Part shown: positions 1 to 8,937 of the stretch, in pieces
Layout of the letters: the number at the start of each line of letters is the position of its first letter
How positions within the stretch are numbered: position 1 is the stretch's first letter
Source of the DNA: Hydrogenophaga sp. SL48
GTDB taxonomy: Bacteria > Pseudomonadota > Gammaproteobacteria > Burkholderiales > Burkholderiaceae_C
NCBI RefSeq assembly: GCF_021729865.1
Contig: NZ_CP063400.1
Coordinates: 2,542,001-2,606,000, forward strand
Length of the DNA: 64,000 nucleotides
Direction: 5' to 3'
The notes under the pieces: model-generated
What the model was told of the DNA's origin: nothing
The model's input: only the letters and a program-made list of their open reading frames with translations
Databases searched by the model: none
Program-made: the position numbers and the translations under genes

Positions 1-560
1 AGCGGCAGCGGGCTGCTGCCCGGCGCCTGGCCCACCGGCAGCGTCTGACCCGCCAGCCGCAGCGCCGGCGCAGCGAGCAGGCCGCGCGCATCGCTCACGC
101 CCATCAGCAGCAGCGGCTGGCCCAGCGCGAGCTGGCCGCCCCGGTGCCGGGGCGTGACCTCGTTCCACACGAAGCGGCCGGTGGTCGCGTGCTGGCTGGT
201 GTAGACCGTGACCGGGAAGATGCCGCGCAACCGCGTCTCGGTGCTGAGCCGGCTCTGGGTGTCCAGCGTCTTGGGGAACTGGATCGACACACGCTCTTCG
301 CTCACCAGCTCTTCGCGCGTCTGGCCCACCTGCCCCTCGACCTTGACGGTGCGCAGAAAGGTCTCGGTGTAGGGCAGCCAGAGCACCGGGCCGGTGATGG
401 TCTGCGCGCCGGCGTGGGCGCGCGCCACGGCCTGGGTGGCATCGTGGCGGTTGGCCGTGCGCTCGGCGATGACGTCGCGCACGAGCGCCAGGGGAATGGC
501 CAGCAGCGCCATCAGGAAACCGATGATCAGCAGCTTGCTCAGCAGGGGGTGTTTGTTCAC
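1..560 (-). CDS. creD: CreD-family inner-membrane protein (3' part outside window)
   Basis: N-terminal ~186 residues of a CreD homologue, running off the left edge. The protein opens with NKHPLLSKLL and a hydrophobic helix (about residues 8-27), followed by the family's V(R)DVIAER segment, a GPVLWLPY stretch and a VSDARG motif matching E. coli CreD (GPLIAIP, VGDARG). The start is taken as GTG at 558-560 because GGAG lies 6-7 nt upstream. CreD is the classic target of CreBC and is linked to envelope stress and beta-lactam tolerance; its biochemical function is not settled. It normally follows creC directly, but here three unrelated genes intervene and it has its own cre-tag. Confidence 0.9.
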   Translation of the reverse strand, partial: MNKHPLLSKLLIIGFLMALLAIPLALVRDVIAERTANRHDATQAVARAHAGAQTITGPVLWLPYTETFLRTVKVEGQVGQTREELVSEERVSIQFPKTLDTQSRLSTETRLRGIFPVTVYTSQHATTGRFVWNEVTPRHRGGQLALGQPLLLMGVSDARGLLAAPALRLAGQTLPVGQAPGSSPLP

Positions 561-626
561 TTCTCGCTCCGTGGTTAAAGACGGAGCGATTCTTGAAAAC
601 GGGCGTGCGGCGCTCGCGCAGGCTGT

Positions 627-642
627 GTGAAGCGGGTGTGAA
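627..642 (-). promoter_or_regulatory. cre-tag (CreB binding site) upstream of creD
   Basis: On the minus strand the sequence is TTCACACCCGCTTCAC, an exact match to the known CreB consensus TTCAC-N6-TTCAC. It lies 67 bp upstream of the creD start and 24 bp after the end of the peroxidase gene, so it very likely drives creD as a separate transcription unit under the CreBC system encoded 4 kb away. Confidence 0.85.
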
Positions 643-666
643 ACCCGCGAGAACGCCGCCCGCTGC

Positions 667-2190
667 TCAGCCCAGGGGATTGATCACGCCCGCCGCGGGG
701 ATGTTGCCCTGGCCCTTCATGCTTTCGACGAATGTGAACAGGTCGGTCATGGTGAAGTGGGCTCCCGCCTTCGGCAGTGCGCGCGGTGTGCCTCCGTTGA
801 GCACGCTTTCCGGGTCGTCCTTGATGAGGCCCACGATCACCTCGGCCACGATGGTGCCCCCGATCGGGCCCAGGTGTTTGCCACCCTCCAGCACCTCGGC
901 TTCTTTCAGGATGTAGAACCACAGCGGCGTCTGATGGGCCAGATGGTGTTTCTTGACCACGTCGCCTGCGGTGCCAGACTCGAGCTGCGCTGCGGTCAGT
1001 GGTGCGATGCCCATGCGTGCGGCCACCGCCTGCCCCGGTGGCAGCTTGTAGTGTTTGGCGCCGCGCACCAAGTTGAGTTGCGCCAGGAACGGTGAGTCGG
1101 CGGCGTTGCCGATGCGCAGGCGGTCGGTGAGCGCGGCGTCGATGGCAAAGGCCCTCTGCGCAGTGGCACCCAGCCCATCGAACATCTGCCGCCAGTCGAG
1201 CAGCCAGTTGGTGGGGTAGCGCGTGCCGCCGAGAAAGCCCCCATCACCCGTGAAGGTGAAGGCCAGCCGGAAGTCCGCGAGCTGGGGTCCGGCGGCAAAG
1301 TTGAACACCTTGTTGAAGTTGTAGGCCGGGCGGACCATGCTGTGACCGAACCGGTAGGCCGCACCCGCAAACTCCAGCGGCATGTAGGGCGAACTGGCCA
1401 GGTAGCCCGGGCCGATCAGGTAGTACTTCAGCTCCTGGAGCGCGTTGGCCACATTCAGGGCGCCCGCCACCGCCGGAAGGTACTCGTGCAGGACGATTTG
1501 CTGGTAGTGGTGCGTCACGACCTTGCGCACATCGGCAAACGAGAGCTCGGGAAACTTCAGGCTGACCGCGTTGTGAAAGTGCAGCATGGTGCGGTGGAGC
1601 TGCGCCACGATGAGGTTCTCGTCGTTGCGCTTGTCACCCAGCACGGCCGTCCTTTCAGACAGCCCGTCGGCCACACGGGGAAGGTCATAGAGCTGGCCGT
1701 CCAGTGCCTGCACCTGGGCATCACCGCCACCGGGTGCGGCAGGGGGAACGGTCTGCGCCGGCCCCACCAGCATCTGCGCCGAGGCCGTAGTGGTCGCGCG
1801 CTGGTACAGGTAGGGTTGGTCACGCGGACCCGAGCCGTACACGCTGTCCAGGTCCAGCGCTGGCGTGCGGAAATTGACGAGGTCGTCCACATCCACCGCG
1901 TTCTCGCCCAGGCTGGTGGGGTCGAACGTCATGTCGTGGTCGACGAACTGCCCGAAGTAGGTGAAGCCGGCGGGAATGACGCCGTCCTTGCGGTCGGCCA
2001 CGTGCATGGCCGCGCCCAGTTCCCGCAGAACCGTGTCGTCCTGGGCCGGGTTGCCGGTGGTCCAGGGCACGGCGGCGAGCTCCGGGAAGAGCAGGCCAAA
2101 GCGGCCCGGCTTTTGCAGATTGCTGCGGGTGGGGTTGGCGTTATCGGTGCTGTACCCGTGGCTGCGGGCGTGGTGCTGGTGGGTCATCAT
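667..2190 (-). CDS. Animal-type haem peroxidase family protein
   Basis: 507-residue member of the animal haem-peroxidase superfamily. The distal motif GQFVDHDMT places the distal His at about residue 85; DKRNDENLIVAQLHRTMLHFHN is the conserved catalytic-Arg/EN...H region; YRFGHSMVRP gives the proximal haem ligand at about His283. All key residues are present, so the enzyme is probably active with H2O2. No signal peptide is evident; the N-terminus is His-rich (MTHQHHARSHG). ATG at 2190 has AAGGAG upstream; the neighbouring ATG at 2187 is possible. It lies 428 bp downstream of the MATE gene and 107 bp before creD. The physiological substrate is unknown. Confidence 0.85.
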   Translation of the reverse strand: MMTHQHHARSHGYSTDNANPTRSNLQKPGRFGLLFPELAAVPWTTGNPAQDDTVLRELGAAMHVADRKDGVIPAGFTYFGQFVDHDMTFDPTSLGENAVDVDDLVNFRTPALDLDSVYGSGPRDQPYLYQRATTTASAQMLVGPAQTVPPAAPGGGDAQVQALDGQLYDLPRVADGLSERTAVLGDKRNDENLIVAQLHRTMLHFHNAVSLKFPELSFADVRKVVTHHYQQIVLHEYLPAVAGALNVANALQELKYYLIGPGYLASSPYMPLEFAGAAYRFGHSMVRPAYNFNKVFNFAAGPQLADFRLAFTFTGDGGFLGGTRYPTNWLLDWRQMFDGLGATAQRAFAIDAALTDRLRIGNAADSPFLAQLNLVRGAKHYKLPPGQAVAARMGIAPLTAAQLESGTAGDVVKKHHLAHQTPLWFYILKEAEVLEGGKHLGPIGGTIVAEVIVGLIKDDPESVLNGGTPRALPKAGAHFTMTDLFTFVESMKGQGNIPAAGVINPLG

Positions 2191-2618
2191 GAAACTCCTT
2201 GGCAGGCGCGGACCTTGTCCGCTCAGACATGGGGTGGCAGATTCACGTGTGCGACTGGCTGCTTCCCAACGACCCGTTCCCGATGCAGTGCTGCTGTCGA
2301 TCGTCCGCCGCTGTGCCGGGAGCGCGCTGTGGCGATGGCTTCCCGGGGCGCGAATGGTATGCCTGTGCCTTGGCCCACGAATCCCCCGTTTGGGGGGCCA
2401 GGGTGGTCCATCCAGATGAGATGGCCTGGACACCGACCGGATCAAGTTCGTGCCATGGCTGTGCGCCTGTGCATCGGCGTCTGGCTCGGTTTTCGTGCAG
2501 ATACAAACGCACACAAAAAGAGCCTGCAGCGGCCGGACCTGTCCCGGGTGGGCCTCGCAGCGGCGTTCGCCTGCGGGCGCCTTGGCGATCCTTTGCCCCG
2601 GCGGATCGTGAGCAGGCT
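2191..2618. other. 428-bp gap between MATE gene and peroxidase gene
   Basis: No convincing gene. Only short open frames without family resemblance occur, and no clear terminator with a T-run follows the MATE stop. The region should hold the peroxidase promoter, but no good -35/-10 pair is obvious. Confidence 0.5.
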
Positions 2619-3980
2619 TCAAGCCCTTTCGACACCCCAGGGCGTGTAGCGCACGAACAGCACCGAGCTGATGCCGTACACCGCCATGCCCGCCGACAGC
2701 AGGGCAAAGATCATCCAGGCCGGCGTCTGCCAGTGGGCCAGCAGCGCGCCACCGGCGGCCACCATCACCAGCCGCAGCGTGCCCGCCAGCACCGGGCCGA
2801 GCGCCTGACCCGCGCCCAGCGAAGAGAAGTACAGCGACAGCCCCAGACCGAACAGCCCGTACGCCGGCCCGGCCCACTGGAAGTAGCTCGCTGCCGAAGC
2901 CAGCACCGCCGGGTCTTGCGTGAACAGGCGCGTCCAGAGGTCGGGCGCCAGCGTCACCACCAGGCCCAGCGCACCCAGGATGCCCGTGGCCAGCGCGGCG
3001 GCGGTCCAGGCGGCGCGGCGGGCGCGGGCGATCTGCCCGGCCCCGATGGCCATGCCCACCAGCGGCACCGAGGCCACGCCCACGGCGAACGCGATCGGCA
3101 CCAGCAGGAACTCCAGCCGCGTGCCGATGCCGTAACCGGCCAGCGCATCGGTGCCGAACTGCGCCACCAGCCGCGTGAGGATCAGGATGGTCAGCACCGT
3201 CTGCAGCGGCGAGATGCAGGCCACCGCGCCCACGCGCAGGATGTCGCCAAACAGCGCGCGCTGCAGCGGCGTGCGGCGGACCTGGAGCGCGATGCGCGAG
3301 CGCCCCGACACCAGGTACAGCCAAAGCCAGGCCGCCCCCACGCCGTAAGCCACCACGCTGCCCGTGGCCACGCCGGCCATGCCCAGCCGGGGAAACGGCC
3401 CCCAGCCCAGGCCGAGCGCGCCGCCCAGCGCCACCTGCAGCAGCGCCACGACCAGCAGCGTCATCGAGGGCACGGCCATGTTGCCCGAGCCACGGATCAC
3501 CGAGGCCAGCGTGTTCACCAGCCAGACAAACACCGAGCCGAGGAACGCCACATTGGCATACGTCATGGCCTGCGCCAGCGCCTCGCCCTGCCCGCCCAGG
3601 CTTGCGAACAGCGCCTCGCCCACGGCCAGCATCACCACCGTGTAGACCGCACCCGCCGCCAGGCCGATCCACAGCGCGTGCACCGCCAGCGCATTGGCCC
3701 GCGCGGTGTCACCCGCGCCCAGCGCGCGGCTCACCGCCGACGACACGCCGCCGCCCATGGCACCGGCCGACAGCATCATCTGGAACATCACGAAGGGAAA
3801 CACCAGCGCCATGCCCGCCAGCGCGGGCGAGCCGAAGTGGCCCACGTAGGCGGTCTCGGCGATGGCTGCCAGCGCGGTCGCCAGCATGGCGCCCATGTTG
3901 GGCAGCGCGAAGCGCAAAAGCTTGGGCAGGATGGGCCCGGTCAGCAGCGCCTGCGGGCTGGTCGCCGCGCGCTCACTCAT
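2619..3980 (-). CDS. MATE-family multidrug/cation antiporter
   Basis: 453-residue integral membrane protein with about 12 hydrophobic segments and the two-fold MATE layout. The N-terminal repeat starts ILPKLLRFALPNMGAMLATALAAIAETAYVG; a related pattern recurs near residue 235 (FGDILRVGAVACISPLQTVL). MATE proteins export cationic drugs using Na+ or H+ gradients. Its start overlaps the last 8 bp of the upstream marR gene, indicating translational coupling and a marR-MATE operon under the repressor's control. Substrate cannot be read from sequence. Confidence 0.9.
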   Translation of the reverse strand: MSERAATSPQALLTGPILPKLLRFALPNMGAMLATALAAIAETAYVGHFGSPALAGMALVFPFVMFQMMLSAGAMGGGVSSAVSRALGAGDTARANALAVHALWIGLAAGAVYTVVMLAVGEALFASLGGQGEALAQAMTYANVAFLGSVFVWLVNTLASVIRGSGNMAVPSMTLLVVALLQVALGGALGLGWGPFPRLGMAGVATGSVVAYGVGAAWLWLYLVSGRSRIALQVRRTPLQRALFGDILRVGAVACISPLQTVLTILILTRLVAQFGTDALAGYGIGTRLEFLLVPIAFAVGVASVPLVGMAIGAGQIARARRAAWTAAALATGILGALGLVVTLAPDLWTRLFTQDPAVLASAASYFQWAGPAYGLFGLGLSLYFSSLGAGQALGPVLAGTLRLVMVAAGGALLAHWQTPAWMIFALLSAGMAVYGISSVLFVRYTPWGVERA

Positions 3981-4437
3981 CGCCGTCCTCCGACGCCGGA
4001 GCCAGCTTCTCCATCGACTGGTCGATCAGCGCGTGCAACGCCAGCACCTGGTCCACCCCCAGCAGGCGGTTGATGCCGTCTTGCGCCACGCGCCAGTGCC
4101 GCCGGGCCTCGGCGCGTTTGGCCCGGCCCGATTCGGTGAGGCTCACCAGGCGGCTGCGCGCGTTGTCACCCGCCGTCACCGTGACCCAGCCCGCCTCGAC
4201 CAGGGGCTTGAGGTTGCGCGTCAGCGTGGAGGCGTCCATCTTCAGCCCGGCCGCGAGATCGCCCGGGCGCAGCGGACCCAGCTTATCCACACAAGAGAGC
4301 AGCGAAAACTGGGTGGTCTTGAGCCCCACCTGGGCCATTTCAAGGTCGTAGTGCTGGTTCATGCGGCGCATGAACTGGCGCAGCTTGAGGTTGGTACAGC
4401 CCTGAGGCAGGGACGTTTCGGGTGGCGCTTTTGGCAT
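3973..4437 (-). CDS. MarR-family transcriptional regulator
   Basis: 154-residue winged-helix regulator. The recognition region is LRPGDLAAGLKMDASTLTRNLKPLVEAGWVTVTAGDNARSRLVSLTESG, with the wing Asp/Arg typical of MarR. ATG at 4437 is preferred because it follows an AT-rich control region with a palindrome; a longer frame upstream is unlikely. The stop overlaps the start of the MATE gene. It is probably an autorepressor of marR-MATE released by a small ligand, as in most marR-efflux pairs. Confidence 0.88.
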   Translation of the reverse strand: MPKAPPETSLPQGCTNLKLRQFMRRMNQHYDLEMAQVGLKTTQFSLLSCVDKLGPLRPGDLAAGLKMDASTLTRNLKPLVEAGWVTVTAGDNARSRLVSLTESGRAKRAEARRHWRVAQDGINRLLGVDQVLALHALIDQSMEKLAPASEDGDE

Positions 4438-4459
4438 TTTTTCATTGTAGTTGCAATAT

Positions 4460-4471
4460 TTGCATATGCAA
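4460..4471. promoter_or_regulatory. Candidate MarR operator
   Basis: Perfect 12-bp palindrome TTGCATATGCAA, 22 bp upstream of the marR start. A further TTGCAA half-site lies at 4451-4456. It is in the only AT-rich stretch of the region, where the marR-MATE promoter must be. Assignment to this MarR protein is inferred from position. Confidence 0.6.
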
Positions 4472-4546
4472 TCAAATGACCACCGCGCAGCCACCTGGGA
4501 GACACCCCGGTTCCCCCGTAGGGTCGGGTGTGCCCGACAGCCCGGG

Positions 4547-5986
<1,440 letters not shown>

Positions 5987-5990
5987 CGGT

Positions 5991-6704
5991 TCAGACCGAC
6001 AGCGTGAGCGAATAGCCCATGTTCCGGTGCGTCTGGATCAGTTCGGCGCTGGCACCCGCTTCGCGCAGCTTGGCGCGAAGCAGCTTCACATGGCTGTCCA
6101 CCGTGCGGTCGGCCGTGTCGGGCGCGTCGGCCCAGACCAGGCTCATCAGCTCGGTGCGCGAGAAGATGCGCTGCGGCCGCTTGAGCAGCGCGGCGAGCAG
6201 CAGGTACTCGTAGCGGGTGAGCGAGAGCAGCTCGCCCCGGCAGCTGATGCGCTGCGCGGCCTCATCGAGCCGCAGCGGCAGGGCACCCGGCGAATCAACG
6301 GTGGCGGCGGGCGCGGCGCCCGATCCGGCCGACAGTCCGTTCGCGTAACGCCGCAAGATGGCACGCACCCGGGCACACACCTCGCGCGGCGAAAACGGCT
6401 TGCTCACGTAGTCGTCCGCGCCCAGCTCCAGGCCCAGCACACGGTCGATCTCCTCGCTGCGCGCGGTCAGAAAGACGATGGGCAGTTCGCTGGTCTTGCG
6501 GATGGCGCGGCACACGTCAAAGCCATTGCCGTCAGGCACGCCCACGTCGAGGATGGCGAGGTCGGGCGCCTGGGCGCGGAAGGCCGCGAGCGCCTCGCTC
6601 GCGAGCCGCACATGCGTCACCTCGAAGCCCTCGTTGCGCAAGGTGTAAAGCAGCGTGTCGGCGATGGCGGGTTCGTCTTCGAGCAGCAGGATGCGTTGCG
6701 CCAT
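5991..6704 (-). CDS. creB: CreB response regulator
   Basis: 237-residue OmpR/PhoB-type regulator. The receiver domain carries acidic residues in LLLEDEPAIAD, phospho-acceptor Asp53 in AILDVGVPDGNG, Thr in VFLTARSEEID and Lys in YVSKPFSPRE. The winged-helix output domain ends TADRTVDSHVKLLRAKLREAGASAELIQTHRNMGYSL. ATG at 6704 gives the canonical MAQRILLLEDE start. The presence of an exact cre-tag before creD supports the CreB assignment over a generic regulator. Confidence 0.92.
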   Translation of the reverse strand: MAQRILLLEDEPAIADTLLYTLRNEGFEVTHVRLASEALAAFRAQAPDLAILDVGVPDGNGFDVCRAIRKTSELPIVFLTARSEEIDRVLGLELGADDYVSKPFSPREVCARVRAILRRYANGLSAGSGAAPAATVDSPGALPLRLDEAAQRISCRGELLSLTRYEYLLLAALLKRPQRIFSRTELMSLVWADAPDTADRTVDSHVKLLRAKLREAGASAELIQTHRNMGYSLTLSV

Positions 6705-6768
6705 GGGGAATCTTGGTGGGTGCGTCAGCCCGCGATCATAGGCGCCGCGTGAAGCCCCCCAACGCGGG

Positions 6769-7131
6769 TCAGGCGCGACGCGCAGCCTCCAGCGCGAGCG
6801 GAATATAGAGCGCCACATGCTGATCAGCGATGTCGTCCACGCTGCCGAGCTTGATGTGCCGGCGCAACTTGCCCGAGCCTTGAAGGACATGGTGCGGGTC
6901 GGGCATGGCGGCGCCGCGGCCGAACTCGAGCGACACGTGGGCGCTGTACACAAACACGCCACAGAACGGCACGCCGCCCGCCGAGAAGAAAAAGCCGCCG
7001 TACTTGACCTCGTCCGTCGCGCCCGGCACGACTTTCTGAATGAGCGCGCGCAGTTGCGAGACCAGCTGGAAGTGGGTCTCGCTGGTGAGGCGGATGTCGC
7101 TGAGCAAATCGTGGATGCGCTGGCTGGTCAT
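6769..7131 (-). CDS. DUF1801 domain protein
   Basis: 120-residue YdhG/DUF1801-like protein. The core is KVVPGATDEVKYGGFFFSAGGVPFCGVFVYSAHVSLEF, followed by HIKLGSVDDI near the C-terminus, both typical of the family. Some homologues resemble frataxin-type iron-binding folds, but the function of this branch is not established. It lies between creB and the GntR regulator as a separate minus-strand unit with a weak ribosome-binding site. Confidence 0.75.
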   Translation of the reverse strand: MTSQRIHDLLSDIRLTSETHFQLVSQLRALIQKVVPGATDEVKYGGFFFSAGGVPFCGVFVYSAHVSLEFGRGAAMPDPHHVLQGSGKLRRHIKLGSVDDIADQHVALYIPLALEAARRA

Positions 7132-7202
7132 GGTGAGCTGTGGTCTGCCGAAGATGCCACCAGCCTACGCGAGCCTGCTGACAACGGGGTGGCAGCAGCC
7201 GC

Positions 7203-7973
7203 TCAGCCAGCCGCCTGCGCGAGCGCTGGCGCAGAGGGAGCGGAGCGCGCTTCCTGCACTCGCACCGGCACCAGCTCGCGCAGGTCTTCTTCGGCGCCGT
7301 CGATCAGGATCAGCGCCGCCCGCTCGGCGGCCTCCGCGTCGCCCTGCTCGATGGCCACGCACACCGCTTCGTGCAGCGGCAGCGAATGCGCCGGGCCACC
7401 GGGCTTGGTGGTGATCACGTCGAAGCTGACCCGCAGCAGCGCGGACATGGCGTCCTGCATCTGGCGCACGAACTGGTTGCCGCAGGCAGAGAGGATGGTG
7501 GTGTGAAAGGCCAGGTCGGCCTTCACGTAGTCGCCTTTGCCGGCGACGGCGCGCGCCATGGCCATGTAGGCCGCGCGCAGGTTGCGACGGTCTTCGTCGC
7601 TGGCGCGCAGCGCGGCCATGCGCACAGCCGCCGGCTCGATGACGCGGCGCATCTCCATCAGGTCGCGAGAGAGGATGGGGTCGAACACGGCGGACTCGGC
7701 GCGCCAGAAGATGATGTCCGGATCAAACAGGTTCCAGCGCGTGGGCTCCAGCACCAGGGTGCCCACCCGGCGCGTCACCTCCAGCAGGCCCTTGGCCGCC
7801 AGCGACTTGATGGCCTCGCGGATGACGATGCGGCTGAAGCCGAAGCGCGCGCACAGATCGGCCTCGGGCGGCAGCAGCTGCCCGGGCCGGATCTGGCCCG
7901 AACAGATTTCCCGGCCCAGCGTGTCCAGGACCTGCTCCTGGAAGGTGGCGCGAGGCGCAGTGCGTGGATTCAT
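7203..7973 (-). CDS. GntR-family regulator, FadR/FCD subfamily
   Basis: 256-residue regulator. The winged helix (about 10-75) contains LLPPEADLCARFGFSRIVIREAIKSLAAKGLLEVTRRVGT; the FCD effector domain (about 95-230) has the metal-binding pattern DLAFHTTILSACGNQFV and LHEAVCVAIEQGD. FCD regulators of this type usually bind a sugar acid and repress the adjacent catabolic operon. The gene is divergent from the sugar-acid operon starting at 8113, with a 139-bp shared control region, so it is the likely local regulator. Confidence 0.88.
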   Translation of the reverse strand: MNPRTAPRATFQEQVLDTLGREICSGQIRPGQLLPPEADLCARFGFSRIVIREAIKSLAAKGLLEVTRRVGTLVLEPTRWNLFDPDIIFWRAESAVFDPILSRDLMEMRRVIEPAAVRMAALRASDEDRRNLRAAYMAMARAVAGKGDYVKADLAFHTTILSACGNQFVRQMQDAMSALLRVSFDVITTKPGGPAHSLPLHEAVCVAIEQGDAEAAERAALILIDGAEEDLRELVPVRVQEARSAPSAPALAQAAG

Positions 7974-8000
7974 GTTTGATTTTGTAGGAGGTATGACATA

Positions 8001-8018
8001 TGAACGCCCAGACGTTCA
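8001..8018. promoter_or_regulatory. Candidate operator in divergent GntR/sugar-acid control region
   Basis: 18-bp inverted repeat with perfect 6-bp arms, TGAACG-N6-CGTTCA, 28 bp upstream of the GntR gene start. A partial copy (GAACGCCTA) recurs at 8055-8063. It is a plausible binding site for the divergent FadR-type regulator; the link is positional only. Confidence 0.45.
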
Positions 8019-8072
8019 GGTCATTACCAGAGTATCAACGACGTTGAAGTGTCCGAACGCCTAGGGTTTTCC

Positions 8073-8100
8073 ATGACGATTCAAACATCATACGTAATAT
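8073..8100 (+). promoter_or_regulatory. Putative promoter of sugar-acid operon
   Basis: ATGACG (-35-like, 8073-8078), 16-bp spacer and TAATAT (-10, 8095-8100). Transcription would start near 8107, only about six bases before the ATG at 8113, and no Shine-Dalgarno sequence precedes that ATG. The first gene could therefore be translated from a very short leader. Confidence 0.4.
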
Positions 8101-8112
8101 ATATTCGCCGCC

Positions 8113-8892
8113 ATGAAATCCACCAGCCCTTCCCTGTTCGACCTCAGCGGTCGCACCGCCCTGATCACCGGATCCTCCCGCGGCATCGGTTTCGCCTTTG
8201 CCCAGGGCCTGGCCGAGGCGGGCGCGAAAGTCATCATCAACAGCCGCCAGGCGGCGGTGGTGGACGAAGCGGTGAAGAAGCTCCAGGCCCTGGGGCTGGA
8301 CGCGGTGGGCGCCGCCTTTGACGTGGCGGACGAGGCCTCGGTCGAAGCGGCCTTCGCCGGTTTTGACGAGCAGGGCCTGGCCGTCGACATCCTGATCAAC
8401 AACGCCGGCATCCAGCACCGCCAGCCCATGGTCGAGCTGTCGCTGGCCGACTGGCAACGCGTGATGGACACCAACCTCACCGCCGCTTTCCTGGTGGGCC
8501 GGGCCGCGGCGCGCCGCATGATCGCGCGCGGCCAGGGCGGCAAGATCATCAACATCGGCTCGCTCACCAGCGAGGCCGCGCGCGCCACGGTGGCGCCCTA
8601 CACGGTGGCCAAGGGTGGCATCAAGCTGCTGTCCAAGGCGATGGCGGCGGAGTGGGCGCAGTTCAACATCCAGGCCAACTCCATCGGCCCCGGCTACATC
8701 CTGACCGATATGAACGAGGCGCTGGTGAACAACCCGAGCTTCGACGCCTGGGTGAAAAGCAGCAACCCGGCGCAGCGCTGGGGCCAACCCGAGGAGCTGG
8801 TGGGCACGGCGGTCTTCCTGTCGTCCGCCGCCTCCAACTACGTCAACGGCCAGATCATCTATGTGGACGGCGGCTGGCTGTCGGTGCTCTGA
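8113..8892 (+). CDS. SDR oxidoreductase, gluconate 5-dehydrogenase-like
   Basis: 259-residue classical short-chain dehydrogenase. Cofactor motif TGSSRGIG, structural NNAG, catalytic Ser in IGSLTSE and the YTVAK active site are all present; SIGPGYILTDM and YVNGQIIYVDGGW are typical of IdnO/gluconate 5-dehydrogenases. The likely reaction is 5-keto-D-gluconate to D-gluconate, or a related fructuronate/mannonate step given the neighbouring dehydratase. It leads a plus-strand operon. The start matches the family (MKSTSPSLFDLSGRTALITG), although no ribosome-binding site is visible. Confidence 0.85.
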   Translation: MKSTSPSLFDLSGRTALITGSSRGIGFAFAQGLAEAGAKVIINSRQAAVVDEAVKKLQALGLDAVGAAFDVADEASVEAAFAGFDEQGLAVDILINNAGIQHRQPMVELSLADWQRVMDTNLTAAFLVGRAAARRMIARGQGGKIINIGSLTSEAARATVAPYTVAKGGIKLLSKAMAAEWAQFNIQANSIGPGYILTDMNEALVNNPSFDAWVKSSNPAQRWGQPEELVGTAVFLSSAASNYVNGQIIYVDGGWLSVL

Positions 8893-8937
8893 GCACCCAC
8901 GCCAACCCAGCTTCCCCATCGCATTTCAAGGCACGAC

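Noticed and set aside
2370-2405. CCCCCGTTTGGGGGG as a further copy of the structured repeat
   Set aside because: Only the C/G hairpin is shared; the CCGGCAAAGCCGG hairpin and the stop-codon placement are missing.
2191-3672. Reading the peroxidase as a 1001-residue protein extending through the MATE gene
   Set aside because: The extra N-terminal part is an out-of-frame shadow of the MATE gene; a strong AAGGAG-ATG start exists at 2190 and the peroxidase family begins there.
4523-4538. GTCGGG-TGTG-CCCGAC hairpin after creC as a terminator
   Set aside because: Short stem and no T-run on either strand; not enough to call a terminator.
7986-8047. AGGAGG followed by a 15-codon frame (8000-8047), a possible leader peptide
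   Set aside because: The likely operon promoter is downstream of it, the frame is too short to judge, and it overlaps the inverted repeat that better explains the sequence.
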